Of a stretch of 64,000 nt of DNA, positions 36,555 to 45,170 are shown in pieces. Origin of the DNA: Chitinophaga fulva (GTDB lineage Bacteria > Bacteroidota > Bacteroidia > Chitinophagales > Chitinophagaceae); contig NZ_JABBGC010000004.1 in NCBI RefSeq assembly GCF_012927205.1, forward strand, positions 1,135,909-1,199,908. The letters are read 5' to 3'. The notes below the pieces were generated by a model. That model worked only from the letters and a program-made list of their open reading frames with translations. It had not been told where the DNA came from and did not search any database. The position numbers were made by a program, and so were the translations under genes. Each line of letters opens with the position of its first letter. Position 1 is the first letter of the stretch.

Positions 36555-37247
36555 TCAGACGAGTAGTTTAAAGCCGCGGCCGCGTACGTTCACGATCTGG
36601 ATGTTTTCATCCTGTTGGAGGTACTTGCGCATACGGGTAATATATACGTCCATATTACGGGCATTGAAAAAACTGTCGTCGCCCCAGATGCTGAGCAGCA
36701 TGTCTTTGCGGGAGGTGATGTTATTGACATTGTCGGCCAGCATCTTCAATAGATCGGCTTCCCGCTGGGAGAGGCGCCGGGTCTCGCCGCCATAGTGCAG
36801 TTCCTGCCGGGGATAGTCGAACAGGTAGTTGCCCAGCCTGAGCTGGCCCTGACTGGCAGCAGGTGCAGCCGGGGCGAGGGTCCGCTTCAGCAGGGCATGA
36901 ATGCGGAGTATCAGCTCTTCCATGCTGAACGGCTTTTTGATATAATCATCGGCGCCGGCATGAAAACCTTTCAGCACGTCCTGTACTTCACTTTTAGCGG
37001 TGAGGAATATCAGCGGGGTATGGGTATCGGTGGCACGGATCTCCTGTACCAATGTGAGGCCATCTTTGCGGGGCATCATCACGTCTATCACACATACGTC
37101 CGGCTGGTGCTGACGGTAGAGCTGCCAGCCTTCCTGTCCGTCGGCGGCATAGATCACTTCAAAGCCTTTCATTTCCAGCGTTTCTTTTACAACGCCGGCC
37201 AGTACTGTTTCATCTTCTACCAGTAGTAAACGTATCTGTTGTTTCAT
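36555..37247 (-). CDS. OmpR/PhoB-type response regulator
   Basis: The 230-residue protein has a receiver domain (acidic pair in LLVEDE, phospho-acceptor Asp in CVIDVMMPRKDG near 54, Thr/Lys in FLTAKS near 102) and a C-terminal winged helix (about 135-228; LSQREADLLKMLADN, DMLLSIWGDDSFFNARNMDVYITRMRKYL). It overlaps the kinase stop codon by 4 bases (ATGA), so both are translated together. Likely targets are the beta-barrel/GLPGLI pair just downstream and its own operon. Confidence 0.93.
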   Translation of the reverse strand: MKQQIRLLLVEDETVLAGVVKETLEMKGFEVIYAADGQEGWQLYRQHQPDVCVIDVMMPRKDGLTLVQEIRATDTHTPLIFLTAKSEVQDVLKGFHAGADDYIKKPFSMEELILRIHALLKRTLAPAAPAASQGQLRLGNYLFDYPRQELHYGGETRRLSQREADLLKMLADNVNNITSRKDMLLSIWGDDSFFNARNMDVYITRMRKYLQQDENIQIVNVRGRGFKLLV

Positions 37248-38662
37248 CGTTTTGCCAGTTCAATGGTAAATGTGCTGCCCTGCCCCGGGACGCTGTCTAC
37301 GTTAATGGTGCCGTTTATCCTGTTCAGCAGGCTTTTCACATGGCTCAGCCCCAGTCCGTAACCTTTGACCGTATGCAGGTTGCCCTGCGATACGCGGTAA
37401 AACTTATCAAAGATGTATGGCAGATGGGCCTTGTCGATGCCAATGCCATAGTCCCTGATGATGAACCGGTAATGTTGCGGCGACTCGGTGACGGTCAGCA
37501 TGATCTTTTTAACATCCGAGGGTGTGTATTTGATCGCGTTATCCAATAGATTGGACAGCACGGTACGTAAGGCGGCCGGTTGGGTCAGCAGCTCTTCCCG
37601 GGCCACCTGTATGGCGGTCTGTATTTGTACGCCGGGCAACCCCGAGAAGCGGGCCCCGACTGTTTTCAACAGCATGGGGATGGATACCAGTTCCAGGGTT
37701 TCCTGTGGCTCGTCGTTATGTTCCAGTCGGGTGAGCGCCATGATATTGTCTACCAGTCCCTGTAGTTTATGCAGCTCATCCTGTTCCAGGCGCAGGTACC
37801 GTTCTGTTTTTTCCGGGTCTTTGCTGCCGCCGAAGGTCAGCAGTGCCTCGTTGGTGGCGGTGAGGATGGCTACCGGCGTTTTCAGTTCATGGGTGATATT
37901 GCTGATGAAATCGTTTTTCATCGTCTCCAGTTTTTTCTGCCGGATGATGATCCGCCACAATATCCATATGCAACCGGTGATAAGTAATATCAAAAAGAAA
38001 GACAGCACCAGCGGCCAGAGTATTTTAACCAGCAGGAAGGTAGCGGCGCCCTCGAACTGTGCTGCGATGGTGCGCCGCGATTGAAGGGAGGTGGAACGGA
38101 TAACGGCCATGTGCTCGTCTGCCGTAATAGTGGTGTCTTTATCTATAATATGAATAACAAAAGGCAGGGAGATATGCCGGTTGTTCAGTTCTTCCTGATA
38201 ATATTTATTCAGCAGGGCGGTATCTATTTTAGCGATGTTGCTGAAGGCAAAAATACTGGCGAGGAACTGGTTCATGTCCGCCCCTACGTCCTGTAGCCGG
38301 AAGTTCTGTTGAAATACGGTATTGTCTTCCTTGCGGTTGGTATCTCTGGCGATGACTTTCACCAGGCCTGTGCTGTCGGAGGAGAGAGGGATGGTATCGG
38401 TGAAAGTGCCGGTGCTGAACTGGAATGTCCGCTTATTGGGCTGGACCCGTAAGGTGTCTTTTTTTTGTAGCTGGCCTTCGAGTTGTTTAACGGAACCGAT
38501 CACGGCACGGTCATAGGCTTTTTGCAAGCCGTCAGACACCACCTGCACAAAGGCGGTCTGCTGCCCCAGCCAGGCGGTCCGCAGCCAGTACAACTGAAAG
38601 GCCAGCACCGCCAGCGCGGTAGGGATGGTGATCCACCATATCCGTTTAACAATAAAATCCAT
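37244..38662 (-). CDS. Sensor histidine kinase paired with the OmpR-type regulator
   Basis: The 472-residue kinase from ATG 38662 has a membrane helix near 6-26, a periplasmic sensor of about 190 residues, a second helix near 215-240 (LVLSFFLILLITGCIWILW), the phospho-accepting HELKTP box near 265, and an ATPase domain with N (LSNLLDNAIKYT), G1 (DYGIGI), F and G2 (GYGLGLSHV) boxes. An upstream in-frame start at 38710 would add 16 residues but lies across the promoter and regulator sites, so 38662 is preferred. The signal is unknown. Confidence 0.92.
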   Translation of the reverse strand: MDFIVKRIWWITIPTALAVLAFQLYWLRTAWLGQQTAFVQVVSDGLQKAYDRAVIGSVKQLEGQLQKKDTLRVQPNKRTFQFSTGTFTDTIPLSSDSTGLVKVIARDTNRKEDNTVFQQNFRLQDVGADMNQFLASIFAFSNIAKIDTALLNKYYQEELNNRHISLPFVIHIIDKDTTITADEHMAVIRSTSLQSRRTIAAQFEGAATFLLVKILWPLVLSFFLILLITGCIWILWRIIIRQKKLETMKNDFISNITHELKTPVAILTATNEALLTFGGSKDPEKTERYLRLEQDELHKLQGLVDNIMALTRLEHNDEPQETLELVSIPMLLKTVGARFSGLPGVQIQTAIQVAREELLTQPAALRTVLSNLLDNAIKYTPSDVKKIMLTVTESPQHYRFIIRDYGIGIDKAHLPYIFDKFYRVSQGNLHTVKGYGLGLSHVKSLLNRINGTINVDSVPGQGSTFTIELAKR

Positions 38663-38666
38663 CTTA

Positions 38667-38696
38667 CAAAGATAGCCGAAGCCACTATGCCGGCAA
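38667..38696 (-). promoter_or_regulatory. Bacteroidota-type promoter of the kinase-regulator operon
   Basis: On the minus strand TTG (38696-38694) and a perfect -7 element TATCTTTG (38674-38667) are spaced by 19 bp. The -7 box ends only 4 bp before ATG 38662, which would make a leaderless transcript. Tandem half-sites sit directly upstream of the -33 element. Confidence 0.55.
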
Positions 38697-38703
38697 GGCC
38701 GGA

Positions 38704-38723
38704 TTAACACTCATTAACACTTT
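38704..38723 (+). promoter_or_regulatory. Tandem half-sites upstream of the kinase promoter
   Basis: TTAACACTCA and TTAACACTTT are direct repeats spaced by 10 bp, the geometry used by OmpR/PhoB regulators. The site is 7 bp upstream of the predicted -33 element, as expected for positive autoregulation. Confidence 0.5.
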
Positions 38724-38760
38724 TGCAAGGATGGTTAACAGAAGAAAAAGCCGCTCTGTC

Positions 38761-38806
38761 CGTCCCGCTGTTTAACACGCCGTCCCATTACTTAGTCATC
38801 CGTCCC
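38761..38806. repeat. Three CGTCCC words at exact 20-bp spacing
   Basis: CGTCCC occurs at 38761, 38781 and 38801, each preceded by C. They lie in the divergent gap before the TonB-dependent receptor gene. Even spacing of close to two helical turns suggests protein binding sites; the binder is unknown. Confidence 0.45.
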
Positions 38807-38903
38807 AAAGGCTTGTTGTTTGTCATAACTAAATGAAAACCAGTGTATGATGATTTAGTATTGTGTCGTGTCCATCAGGGGGCACCGACAAAATACAAGA
38901 CAT

Positions 38904-41060
38904 ATGTACCGCAGTTTTTTCCTGTTTTTTATCTTTTTATGTGTGCGGCTGACCGGTCAGGGGCAGCAGCAAATTGCCGGCATGGTGACCGATGTTAAAG
39001 GTCAACCGGTGGAAGGCGCCAATATATATATTACCGGTACCCTCGACGGGGCCTCTTCCGATAAAACGGGGAAATTCAGTTTTACGACCACACAAACCGG
39101 CACCGTAACATTAGGGGCCAGTTATGTGGGGTATAAAGATTTCCGGCTGACTGCGCCGGTGGACCAGATGGGACAACTGAAAATCCTGTTGTCCGTCCGG
39201 GAGAAAGCACTGGAGGAAGTAGTGGTGCGCGCCAGCACTTTCAGTCTTGGTAAAAGCCGCACACTGGAAAAGCTGGACGCACTGGATGTGGTCATGACCG
39301 GCAGTTCCAACGGTGATATCTATGGCGCGCTGATGTCGCTGCCCGGTACCCAGAAAGTAGGGGAGGACGGTAAACTGTACATCCGCGGAGGTGACAACCG
39401 CGAAACACAGACGTTCATTGACGGGATGCACGTATTAAGCCCTTATTCCGTTACCGCCCAGGACATGCCGGCCCGTGGCCGTTTTTCCCCTTTTCTTTTC
39501 CAGGGAATCAATTTCTCCCTCGGTGGTTATGAGTCGGAGTTTGGGCAGGCCTTGTCGGCCGTGCTGCCTATGGACACCAAAGACGTGGCCGGAAGCACCA
39601 AAGCGGGCATCAACTTTTCACCGCTGAGCGCCGGTGGCGGTGGTTCAGTGGCGTTCCGTAAAAGTTCCCTTTCTGCGAATGTGAATTTCACCGACCTCAC
39701 ATTGTACAATAAAGTGCTGCCCGACCGCTATGCCTGGAAGAAGCCCTACCAGTCGCTCGCCGCAGAAGCGCAATATAAAACTACTGTCGGCGCCAGGGGG
39801 ATATTCAAACTATACACCGCCTATGACCGCACGGCCTTCATCCGCACGTTTGCAGACACCCTCAATAATGTCCCCGAGCGGGATTTCCGGCTGCAACAGG
39901 ACAATTATTACCTGAACGCCACCCTGAAGACGAAGACACGCCACAACACCCACTTATTCTTCGGCGCCGCAGGGTCGTATGTGGCTAACCGTTATGACAA
40001 TGCCCGGTTTCAGCGCGACAGCTATCATCAAAATGAACAGGAGTTGCACCTGAAAGCGAAGCTGGAGAAAAACATTGTGCCTGGTTATCGCCTCAGCACC
40101 GGCATGGAAGCGTATCTGCGCGGCTACCGGGCCATTTATCATGATACGCTGCAGCACCGGTTGCAGGACCAGCAGGTTAATTATCAGCTGTATGCCGCGT
40201 TTGTGGATAACCAGGTACGGCTGTTGCCGGGGGTATATGCCAATGCATCCGGGAGAATGGAATATGCGCAGTTCAGCAGCGCGTGGAATTTTTCGCCGCG
40301 TGTTTCGCTCAACTATCTCGCTGATCATTTCCAGGTATCAGCTATCTGGGGCAGATATTACCAGATGCCCGATAACAGCGTGCTGGCAGCGCCTCACGAA
40401 AACATGCAGCAGTCGATAGCCACCCATTATATACTGGGCGCATCGTATGAATACAGGGGGCGGCTCGTTAAAGCCGAAACTTATTACAAGCAGTACGACC
40501 AGCTGGAATTATTACAGCAACAGGTGTATCACGCCAACGGCTATGGCAAAAGCGCCGGTTTTGACGTGTATTTTTCGGATGAGACCTCGGTGCCACACCT
40601 GAAATACAACGTATCTTATTCCTACAACGACGCCGCGCGGCTGTACCGGGATTTTCCTGTGATGTCCACGCCGTTGTTTGCCTCGCGGCATAATGCCCGT
40701 ATGTCGGGCAAGTATTATTTCCCGGCACTGAAGACCTATGCCGGCGTTACCACTACCTACGCCAGCGGCCGGCCTTACCGGGACCCTAACCGCGACGGCT
40801 ATATTAACGCCATTGACAAGGACTATTTCAGCCTGGATGCCAATCTCACTTTCCTGGTCAGCAAGCAGGTGATCCTGTATACTTCCTGTGGCAATATTAC
40901 CGGCCGGCAAAATACCTATGGCTACCGCTATGCGCCGTTGCCCGATGATAAAGGGGTTTACCAGGGCGCGCCGGTCATGGCTTCACGTAACAATTTTTTC
41001 TATATCGGGGTATTTATCTCGCTGAAGAGCAGCTCCGCTTATGACGTTTCCAGTTTTTAA
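38904..41060 (+). CDS. TonB-dependent receptor with carboxypeptidase-like N-terminal domain
   Basis: From ATG 38904 the product has 718 residues; 12 codons further upstream are open but lack signal character. Parts: signal peptide (to about GQGQQ, 22), carboxypeptidase-regulatory-like domain (about 24-100; GQPVEGANIYITGTLDG), plug (about 110-215; LMSLPGTQKVGEDGKLYIRG, ETQTFIDGMHVLSPY) and a barrel of about 500 residues. It is shorter than SusC proteins and lacks STN and SusD partner, so it more likely imports a small ligand such as a metal complex or cofactor. A small TPR-like gene follows 20 bp on. Confidence 0.88.
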   Translation: MYRSFFLFFIFLCVRLTGQGQQQIAGMVTDVKGQPVEGANIYITGTLDGASSDKTGKFSFTTTQTGTVTLGASYVGYKDFRLTAPVDQMGQLKILLSVREKALEEVVVRASTFSLGKSRTLEKLDALDVVMTGSSNGDIYGALMSLPGTQKVGEDGKLYIRGGDNRETQTFIDGMHVLSPYSVTAQDMPARGRFSPFLFQGINFSLGGYESEFGQALSAVLPMDTKDVAGSTKAGINFSPLSAGGGGSVAFRKSSLSANVNFTDLTLYNKVLPDRYAWKKPYQSLAAEAQYKTTVGARGIFKLYTAYDRTAFIRTFADTLNNVPERDFRLQQDNYYLNATLKTKTRHNTHLFFGAAGSYVANRYDNARFQRDSYHQNEQELHLKAKLEKNIVPGYRLSTGMEAYLRGYRAIYHDTLQHRLQDQQVNYQLYAAFVDNQVRLLPGVYANASGRMEYAQFSSAWNFSPRVSLNYLADHFQVSAIWGRYYQMPDNSVLAAPHENMQQSIATHYILGASYEYRGRLVKAETYYKQYDQLELLQQQVYHANGYGKSAGFDVYFSDETSVPHLKYNVSYSYNDAARLYRDFPVMSTPLFASRHNARMSGKYYFPALKTYAGVTTTYASGRPYRDPNRDGYINAIDKDYFSLDANLTFLVSKQVILYTSCGNITGRQNTYGYRYAPLPDDKGVYQGAPVMASRNNFFYIGVFISLKSSSAYDVSSF

Positions 41061-41080
41061 TCAACCTAAAAAAGATCAAA

Positions 41081-41725
41081 ATGAAAAACATGTTCGCACT
41101 TTGGATTTTTTTAACCATGATGATATCCGGTTATGCTCAAAACACGATCAACTGCGAAGAGCAGTTACAACTGGTGTTAAACAAAGTGAAAGCAGAGAAG
41201 GATATGAGCGGATTGTATAATCATGTGAATACTTTAAAAAGATTGTCGGGCTTGTGCCCCGGAGAATGGTTGCCGGACTATTACATCACTTATCTTGACC
41301 TGAAGCTGGTGCTGAGCAAGGCTACAGACAAGCCGGCGGACCTGTTGCAGGAAGCGGCCGAAAAACTGGCTGTGCTGAAAGGCAACGCCAAAGCCAACGC
41401 TTCCGAGGTATGTACACTGGAAGGCTACTATTATTACGCCATGATAGCGCAGGACCCTGCTGTGAACGGACAGAAATATTATCGCGAGGTGGTGGCCGGT
41501 TATGAAAAGGCTATCCGCCTGGATCCTTCCAATCCGCGGCCACAGCTGCAACTGGCTATTTTCCAAAACTTGATGGCAGCCTTTATGAAACAAACAGACA
41601 GCGGTTTTTGCGATAAACTGCAAACACTGGAACAAACTTTCCGTGACTTTAAGCCTGCCAGTGCTGTGGCTCCGGGCTGGGGATTATCGGAGTTGTTGTA
41701 CGTGCGGGAAAACAATTGTCACTAG
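41081..41725 (+). CDS. Exported TPR-like protein
   Basis: The 214-residue protein has a signal peptide ending MISGYAQ (about residue 20) and helical repeats resembling TPRs, clearest at about 130-165 (YYREVVAGYEKAIRLDPSNP). Four cysteines (INCEEQ, GLCPGE, EVCTLEG, GFCDKL) might form disulfides in the periplasm. It sits 20 bp downstream of the TonB-dependent receptor gene and is probably its operon partner, perhaps a periplasmic scaffold. Its 3' end overlaps the converging LytTR gene by 4 bp. Confidence 0.7.
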   Translation: MKNMFALWIFLTMMISGYAQNTINCEEQLQLVLNKVKAEKDMSGLYNHVNTLKRLSGLCPGEWLPDYYITYLDLKLVLSKATDKPADLLQEAAEKLAVLKGNAKANASEVCTLEGYYYYAMIAQDPAVNGQKYYREVVAGYEKAIRLDPSNPRPQLQLAIFQNLMAAFMKQTDSGFCDKLQTLEQTFRDFKPASAVAPGWGLSELLYVRENNCH

Positions 41726-42594
41726 TGGATGATCTCCTGGAAAGCGGGCACAAAACTCCGTGACACCGGAATGGGATAGTGCTCGTAATCTTTTAGGATG
41801 ATCTTATAGCCGTTGGAGTTACCGGTGGCGGTCTTGATGTGACTGAGGTTTACCAGGAACGAACGATGGCAGCGGAACAGCGTTGGCGCCTCCACCGTTT
41901 CAAGGATAGTGGTGAGGGTATTACGGATAACCGTAGACGTTACCTGCCCGTTTACATAGAGATATACATGCACATGGTTTTTCACCACCTCGAGAAAAAG
42001 GAAATCGTGAAGGTTTATCCGCAGCGGTGTTTCCGTGATATTGGCAGATGGGAACACCAGCTCCTGTGTGGGGTTGGTTTCCTGTAGCTGCTGATCGCTG
42101 CGGATGATGCTGTCCATATGGTGGCGCATGGCCCGGTGGTAGCGGATAGCAATAACTGCTGTCACAGGGAATATGCCTACCGCGACAGTGATCAGTAATA
42201 CGCGGAGCAGGATCTCCAGCCGAACAAGCAGGCCACTGCTTCTAAAAGTATCGATGTCTTCAAAAAAGAAAAGAAATATCAGGGTATTGCAAAAAGCCAG
42301 CACCAGGAAGACGGTGAGGATATATACCGCCTCATGGAAGATGGTCCATCTGCTAATCCGGGGTTTTAATATTTTCCCTTTGAGGATATAGTTACAGCAG
42401 AACAGGCTGCCGAAAGTAGCAATGCCAAAGGGAAGAGCGCCCAGCGGTTTGTTGCCCTGGTACTGGCTGAAGCCGAAAGGCTGGTAAATAAAAATGATAA
42501 GGCTGACCAGGATACTGATGACGAGGATACTGTTGAGCCTGACGAATTCAAAGGGATATTTTCTCCGGAGCATTTGGTTGATCTGCTGTAGCAT
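41722..42594 (-). CDS. Membrane-bound LytTR-type DNA-binding regulator
   Basis: The 290-residue protein has four membrane helices in the first 160 residues (for example ILVISILVSLIIFIYQPFGF near 23 and IFPVTAVIAIRY near 140), a short linker and a LytTR DNA-binding domain at about 188-288 (FLFLEVVKNHVHVYLYVNG, LFRCHRSFLVNLSHI). There is no receiver or kinase domain, so the membrane part itself probably senses the signal. LytTR proteins bind direct repeats about two turns apart; the CGTCCC triplet at 38761 is one possible target, not shown. Confidence 0.85.
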   Translation of the reverse strand: MLQQINQMLRRKYPFEFVRLNSILVISILVSLIIFIYQPFGFSQYQGNKPLGALPFGIATFGSLFCCNYILKGKILKPRISRWTIFHEAVYILTVFLVLAFCNTLIFLFFFEDIDTFRSSGLLVRLEILLRVLLITVAVGIFPVTAVIAIRYHRAMRHHMDSIIRSDQQLQETNPTQELVFPSANITETPLRINLHDFLFLEVVKNHVHVYLYVNGQVTSTVIRNTLTTILETVEAPTLFRCHRSFLVNLSHIKTATGNSNGYKIILKDYEHYPIPVSRSFVPAFQEIIH

Positions 42595-42700
42595 GCCGTA
42601 AAAGTAGGATTTCTTGCCAAAATAGCACAGGTGGTAGAATTTTATGGGAATTTCATCTGCCAGATGTCGGTAAGCAAAGAATTTTCTGCATCTTGTCCTT

Positions 42701-43792
42701 ATGAATCCATCAAAGGTAAAATCAGTACTGGAGCAATCGCTTGCCTGGAGGATGACTGTCGGCCCCCATACCTACAACGCTTTTATGCTGGTGCATAGCG
42801 ACCCGAAAAATGTCCATTGGGAGTTGTCTGCCGGCAGTAGCCACCACATGGACACAGACCCCGCGCAATCCTGGCATACGGCCAGCATCGGCAAAACTTT
42901 TACGGCGGTGATTGTGATGCAGCTGGTAGAACAGGGCCGGTTGAATTTGAATGACCCGCTTGACCGTTATCTGCCGGCCTCCCTGTTACAGGGCCTTCAT
43001 GTGTATAAAGGGGAAGACTATACGGACCAGGTCACGCTGGACCACCTGCTGTCGCATACTTCCGGGCTGCCGGATTTTTATGAAGACAAGCCCCGCAGCG
43101 GGAAGTATTTCCTGGAGATATTACTCGAAGAGCCCAATCACCGCTGGACGCCGGAGGAAACCATTGAGTGGACCAAAACGCATATGGCGCCGTTGTCCCG
43201 GCCCGGTAAAAAATTCCACTATACCGATACCGGGTATAATTTACTGGGACTGGTGATAGAAAAGGTAACAGGCCTGCGTTATCATGAAGCGTTGCGGGAG
43301 CACCTCTTTGTGCCGCTGGGCATGCAGCATACTTATTTGTTGCATTATAATACCCCGGCCGTATGGGCACCTGGCCGTGTAGCCAATATAATATTGGGCA
43401 ATCAGCAGATTGATGTGGAAGACTATCCCAGTCTTACCAGCATCTTTGCGGCTGGGCAAACCGTCAGCACATCGGGTGATCTGCTGCTGTTTATGCAGGC
43501 GCTGGTAGCAGGTAAAGTGGTAAGCCCTGCCTCCCTGGAAAAGATGATGACATGGAAGGGAAGCCGCTATGGTGTGGATTATGGCATGGGGCTGATGCGG
43601 GTGCGGATGTGGCCTTTTACCCGGCGTTATGATGTATGGGGCCATTTAGGTTCTGTCGGGTCTTTTATGTTGTATAACCCCCATCAGGACGTGTACATCA
43701 CGGGAACGTTTAACCGTTCGGGTTATCTCCACAGGGTATTGCGTTTTCTGTTGGGCAAGGTATTGTATCCGCTTGGAAAGATAAAATCATAA
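42701..43792 (+). CDS. Cytoplasmic beta-lactamase-fold serine hydrolase
   Basis: The 363-residue protein belongs to the class C beta-lactamase/esterase fold. The nucleophile motif SxxK is Ser62-Ile-Gly-Lys65, and the third motif is probably GHLGSVGSF near 313. The second motif, usually YxN, reads Tyr174-Thr-Asp176 (HYTDTGYN), so the Asn is replaced by Asp. No signal peptide is visible, unusual beside the lipoprotein relative 28 bp downstream on the other strand. The substrate is unknown: a peptide, ester or cell-wall fragment. Confidence 0.85.
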   Translation: MNPSKVKSVLEQSLAWRMTVGPHTYNAFMLVHSDPKNVHWELSAGSSHHMDTDPAQSWHTASIGKTFTAVIVMQLVEQGRLNLNDPLDRYLPASLLQGLHVYKGEDYTDQVTLDHLLSHTSGLPDFYEDKPRSGKYFLEILLEEPNHRWTPEETIEWTKTHMAPLSRPGKKFHYTDTGYNLLGLVIEKVTGLRYHEALREHLFVPLGMQHTYLLHYNTPAVWAPGRVANIILGNQQIDVEDYPSLTSIFAAGQTVSTSGDLLLFMQALVAGKVVSPASLEKMMTWKGSRYGVDYGMGLMRVRMWPFTRRYDVWGHLGSVGSFMLYNPHQDVYITGTFNRSGYLHRVLRFLLGKVLYPLGKIKS

Positions 43793-43794
43793 AG

Positions 43795-43819
43795 AAGCCT
43801 CCGTAAGGAGGCTTTTTTA
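43795..43819. terminator. Terminator between converging serine hydrolase genes
   Basis: Stem AAGCCTCC and GGAGGCTT (8 bp, loop GTAA) is followed by a T run. It lies 3 bp after the upstream stop and just before the stop of the minus-strand gene, so it may serve both. Confidence 0.85.
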
Positions 43820-43820
43820 T

Positions 43821-44981
43821 TTAGAGCTCAAACATCATGTCCAGCAATTTGTACCATTCCACGTCTTCCTCTCCTTTAAAGTCTCCATTTATCATCATTA
43901 CCACAGCCCGTTTGGTAGCGTAGTTGACATATACCTGTGCGTGACTGCCCGGTACATCGCCTCCGTGGCCGAAGATATCCTGGTTGCCCACTTTCCGGTG
44001 CTGCCAGAAAAGGCCATAAACAGGTTGGGTTTCCGGGAATTGGACTTTGCCCATGGCTTCAAGTGTGCTGGTAGCGATAATCTGTTTACCGTCTTTGGCG
44101 CCATAGTTCACCAACATCCTGGCAAAGATGCTAAGGTCTGTCAGGCTGGCGTGTAATCCGCCGGTGCTGTAGTCCACCATACTGTAATTGCCATTAGGCT
44201 GTTGGTCTGCGTCATAAGGCATGGCGAAAGGTTGTGTGGTGTAATCACGCAGATGCCACACTAGCGAAGTGGTGCCCAGTGGCGTGATGAACTGGCGGGA
44301 TGTCCAGGTATCGAAATTTTCTTTTACAGTGAGTTCTACAATATAGGCTGCCAGCGCGGCGCCCAGGTTAGAGTAGGAAAATACCGGTTTGGCCCTGTCG
44401 TCCATGAAACTCCTGGGATCATAGAACTTCCCGGAAGGATCAAGCATTCCCTGTACATATTCCGCGAGCGTCATCGGATGGTCTTTTTCAGGGACCAGGA
44501 ATTCTGCAATCCGGTCGCGGTAAACGGCGTCCCAGATGCCGGAAGTGTGTGACATCAATAGCCGCAACGTGATTTTTTTGGTCGGGTTGTGAGGGTTCTG
44601 CACCTTAAATGGAAGGTAGTCGTTCACGTCAGCATCAAGATTTAATTTGCCGTTTTCCACCAGGCGCATAATACTCAGGCCAATGAATGGTTTGGCCAGG
44701 GAACCCACTTTGAAGACAGTTTTCGGTGTTACCGGCTCTTTTTTCTCCACATTGGCCATACCGGCAATCTTAGACCAGACGATACCGTCCGGGCCTACCA
44801 ATGCTACGGCAATGCCCGGAATTTTCTTTTGATCAGTAATAACAGCGATCTGTTTTTCTACATTTTCAGTTTTGAATGGTACGGAAGGAGCGGCGTCGTC
44901 TTTGTCTTTTTTTTTGCAGGCGCAGACGGCCAGCAGGAGTCCTAGTCCTAAGCAGTAGTTTCTCATATCTCTTTTTTGCAA
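43821..44981 (-). CDS. Lipoprotein serine hydrolase, beta-lactamase fold
   Basis: The 386-residue protein (or 381 from Met6) has a lipoprotein-type signal with cysteines at 20 and 22 (LLLAVCACKKKDKDD). The catalytic motifs are intact: Ser94-Leu-Ala-Lys97 (VGSLAKPF), Tyr-Ser-Asn in VFSYSNLG near 205, and a HGGD motif near 345 (FGHGGDVPGSHAQVY). It resembles D-aminopeptidase/penicillin-binding-protein-like esterases. It converges with a related but cytoplasmic hydrolase; sequence differences are large, so a recent duplication is unlikely. Confidence 0.87.
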   Translation of the reverse strand: MQKRDMRNYCLGLGLLLAVCACKKKDKDDAAPSVPFKTENVEKQIAVITDQKKIPGIAVALVGPDGIVWSKIAGMANVEKKEPVTPKTVFKVGSLAKPFIGLSIMRLVENGKLNLDADVNDYLPFKVQNPHNPTKKITLRLLMSHTSGIWDAVYRDRIAEFLVPEKDHPMTLAEYVQGMLDPSGKFYDPRSFMDDRAKPVFSYSNLGAALAAYIVELTVKENFDTWTSRQFITPLGTTSLVWHLRDYTTQPFAMPYDADQQPNGNYSMVDYSTGGLHASLTDLSIFARMLVNYGAKDGKQIIATSTLEAMGKVQFPETQPVYGLFWQHRKVGNQDIFGHGGDVPGSHAQVYVNYATKRAVVMMINGDFKGEEDVEWYKLLDMMFEL

Positions 44982-45170
44982 ATGAAAGGAGGATGACGTT
45001 GCCGGTGGACCGGTATTATAGGAAGCCGGGCGTGGAGATGGTCAATGATCGTTTGTATGCAACAACGTCCACATAGGGGTAGGAGTAGATGGGCCGCGTA
45101 TTATTGGTAGACAAAATCAGCCGGTTGGTGTGGCGGACTATATATTTCGTTTACCGGCGGCGGCAAGAAA

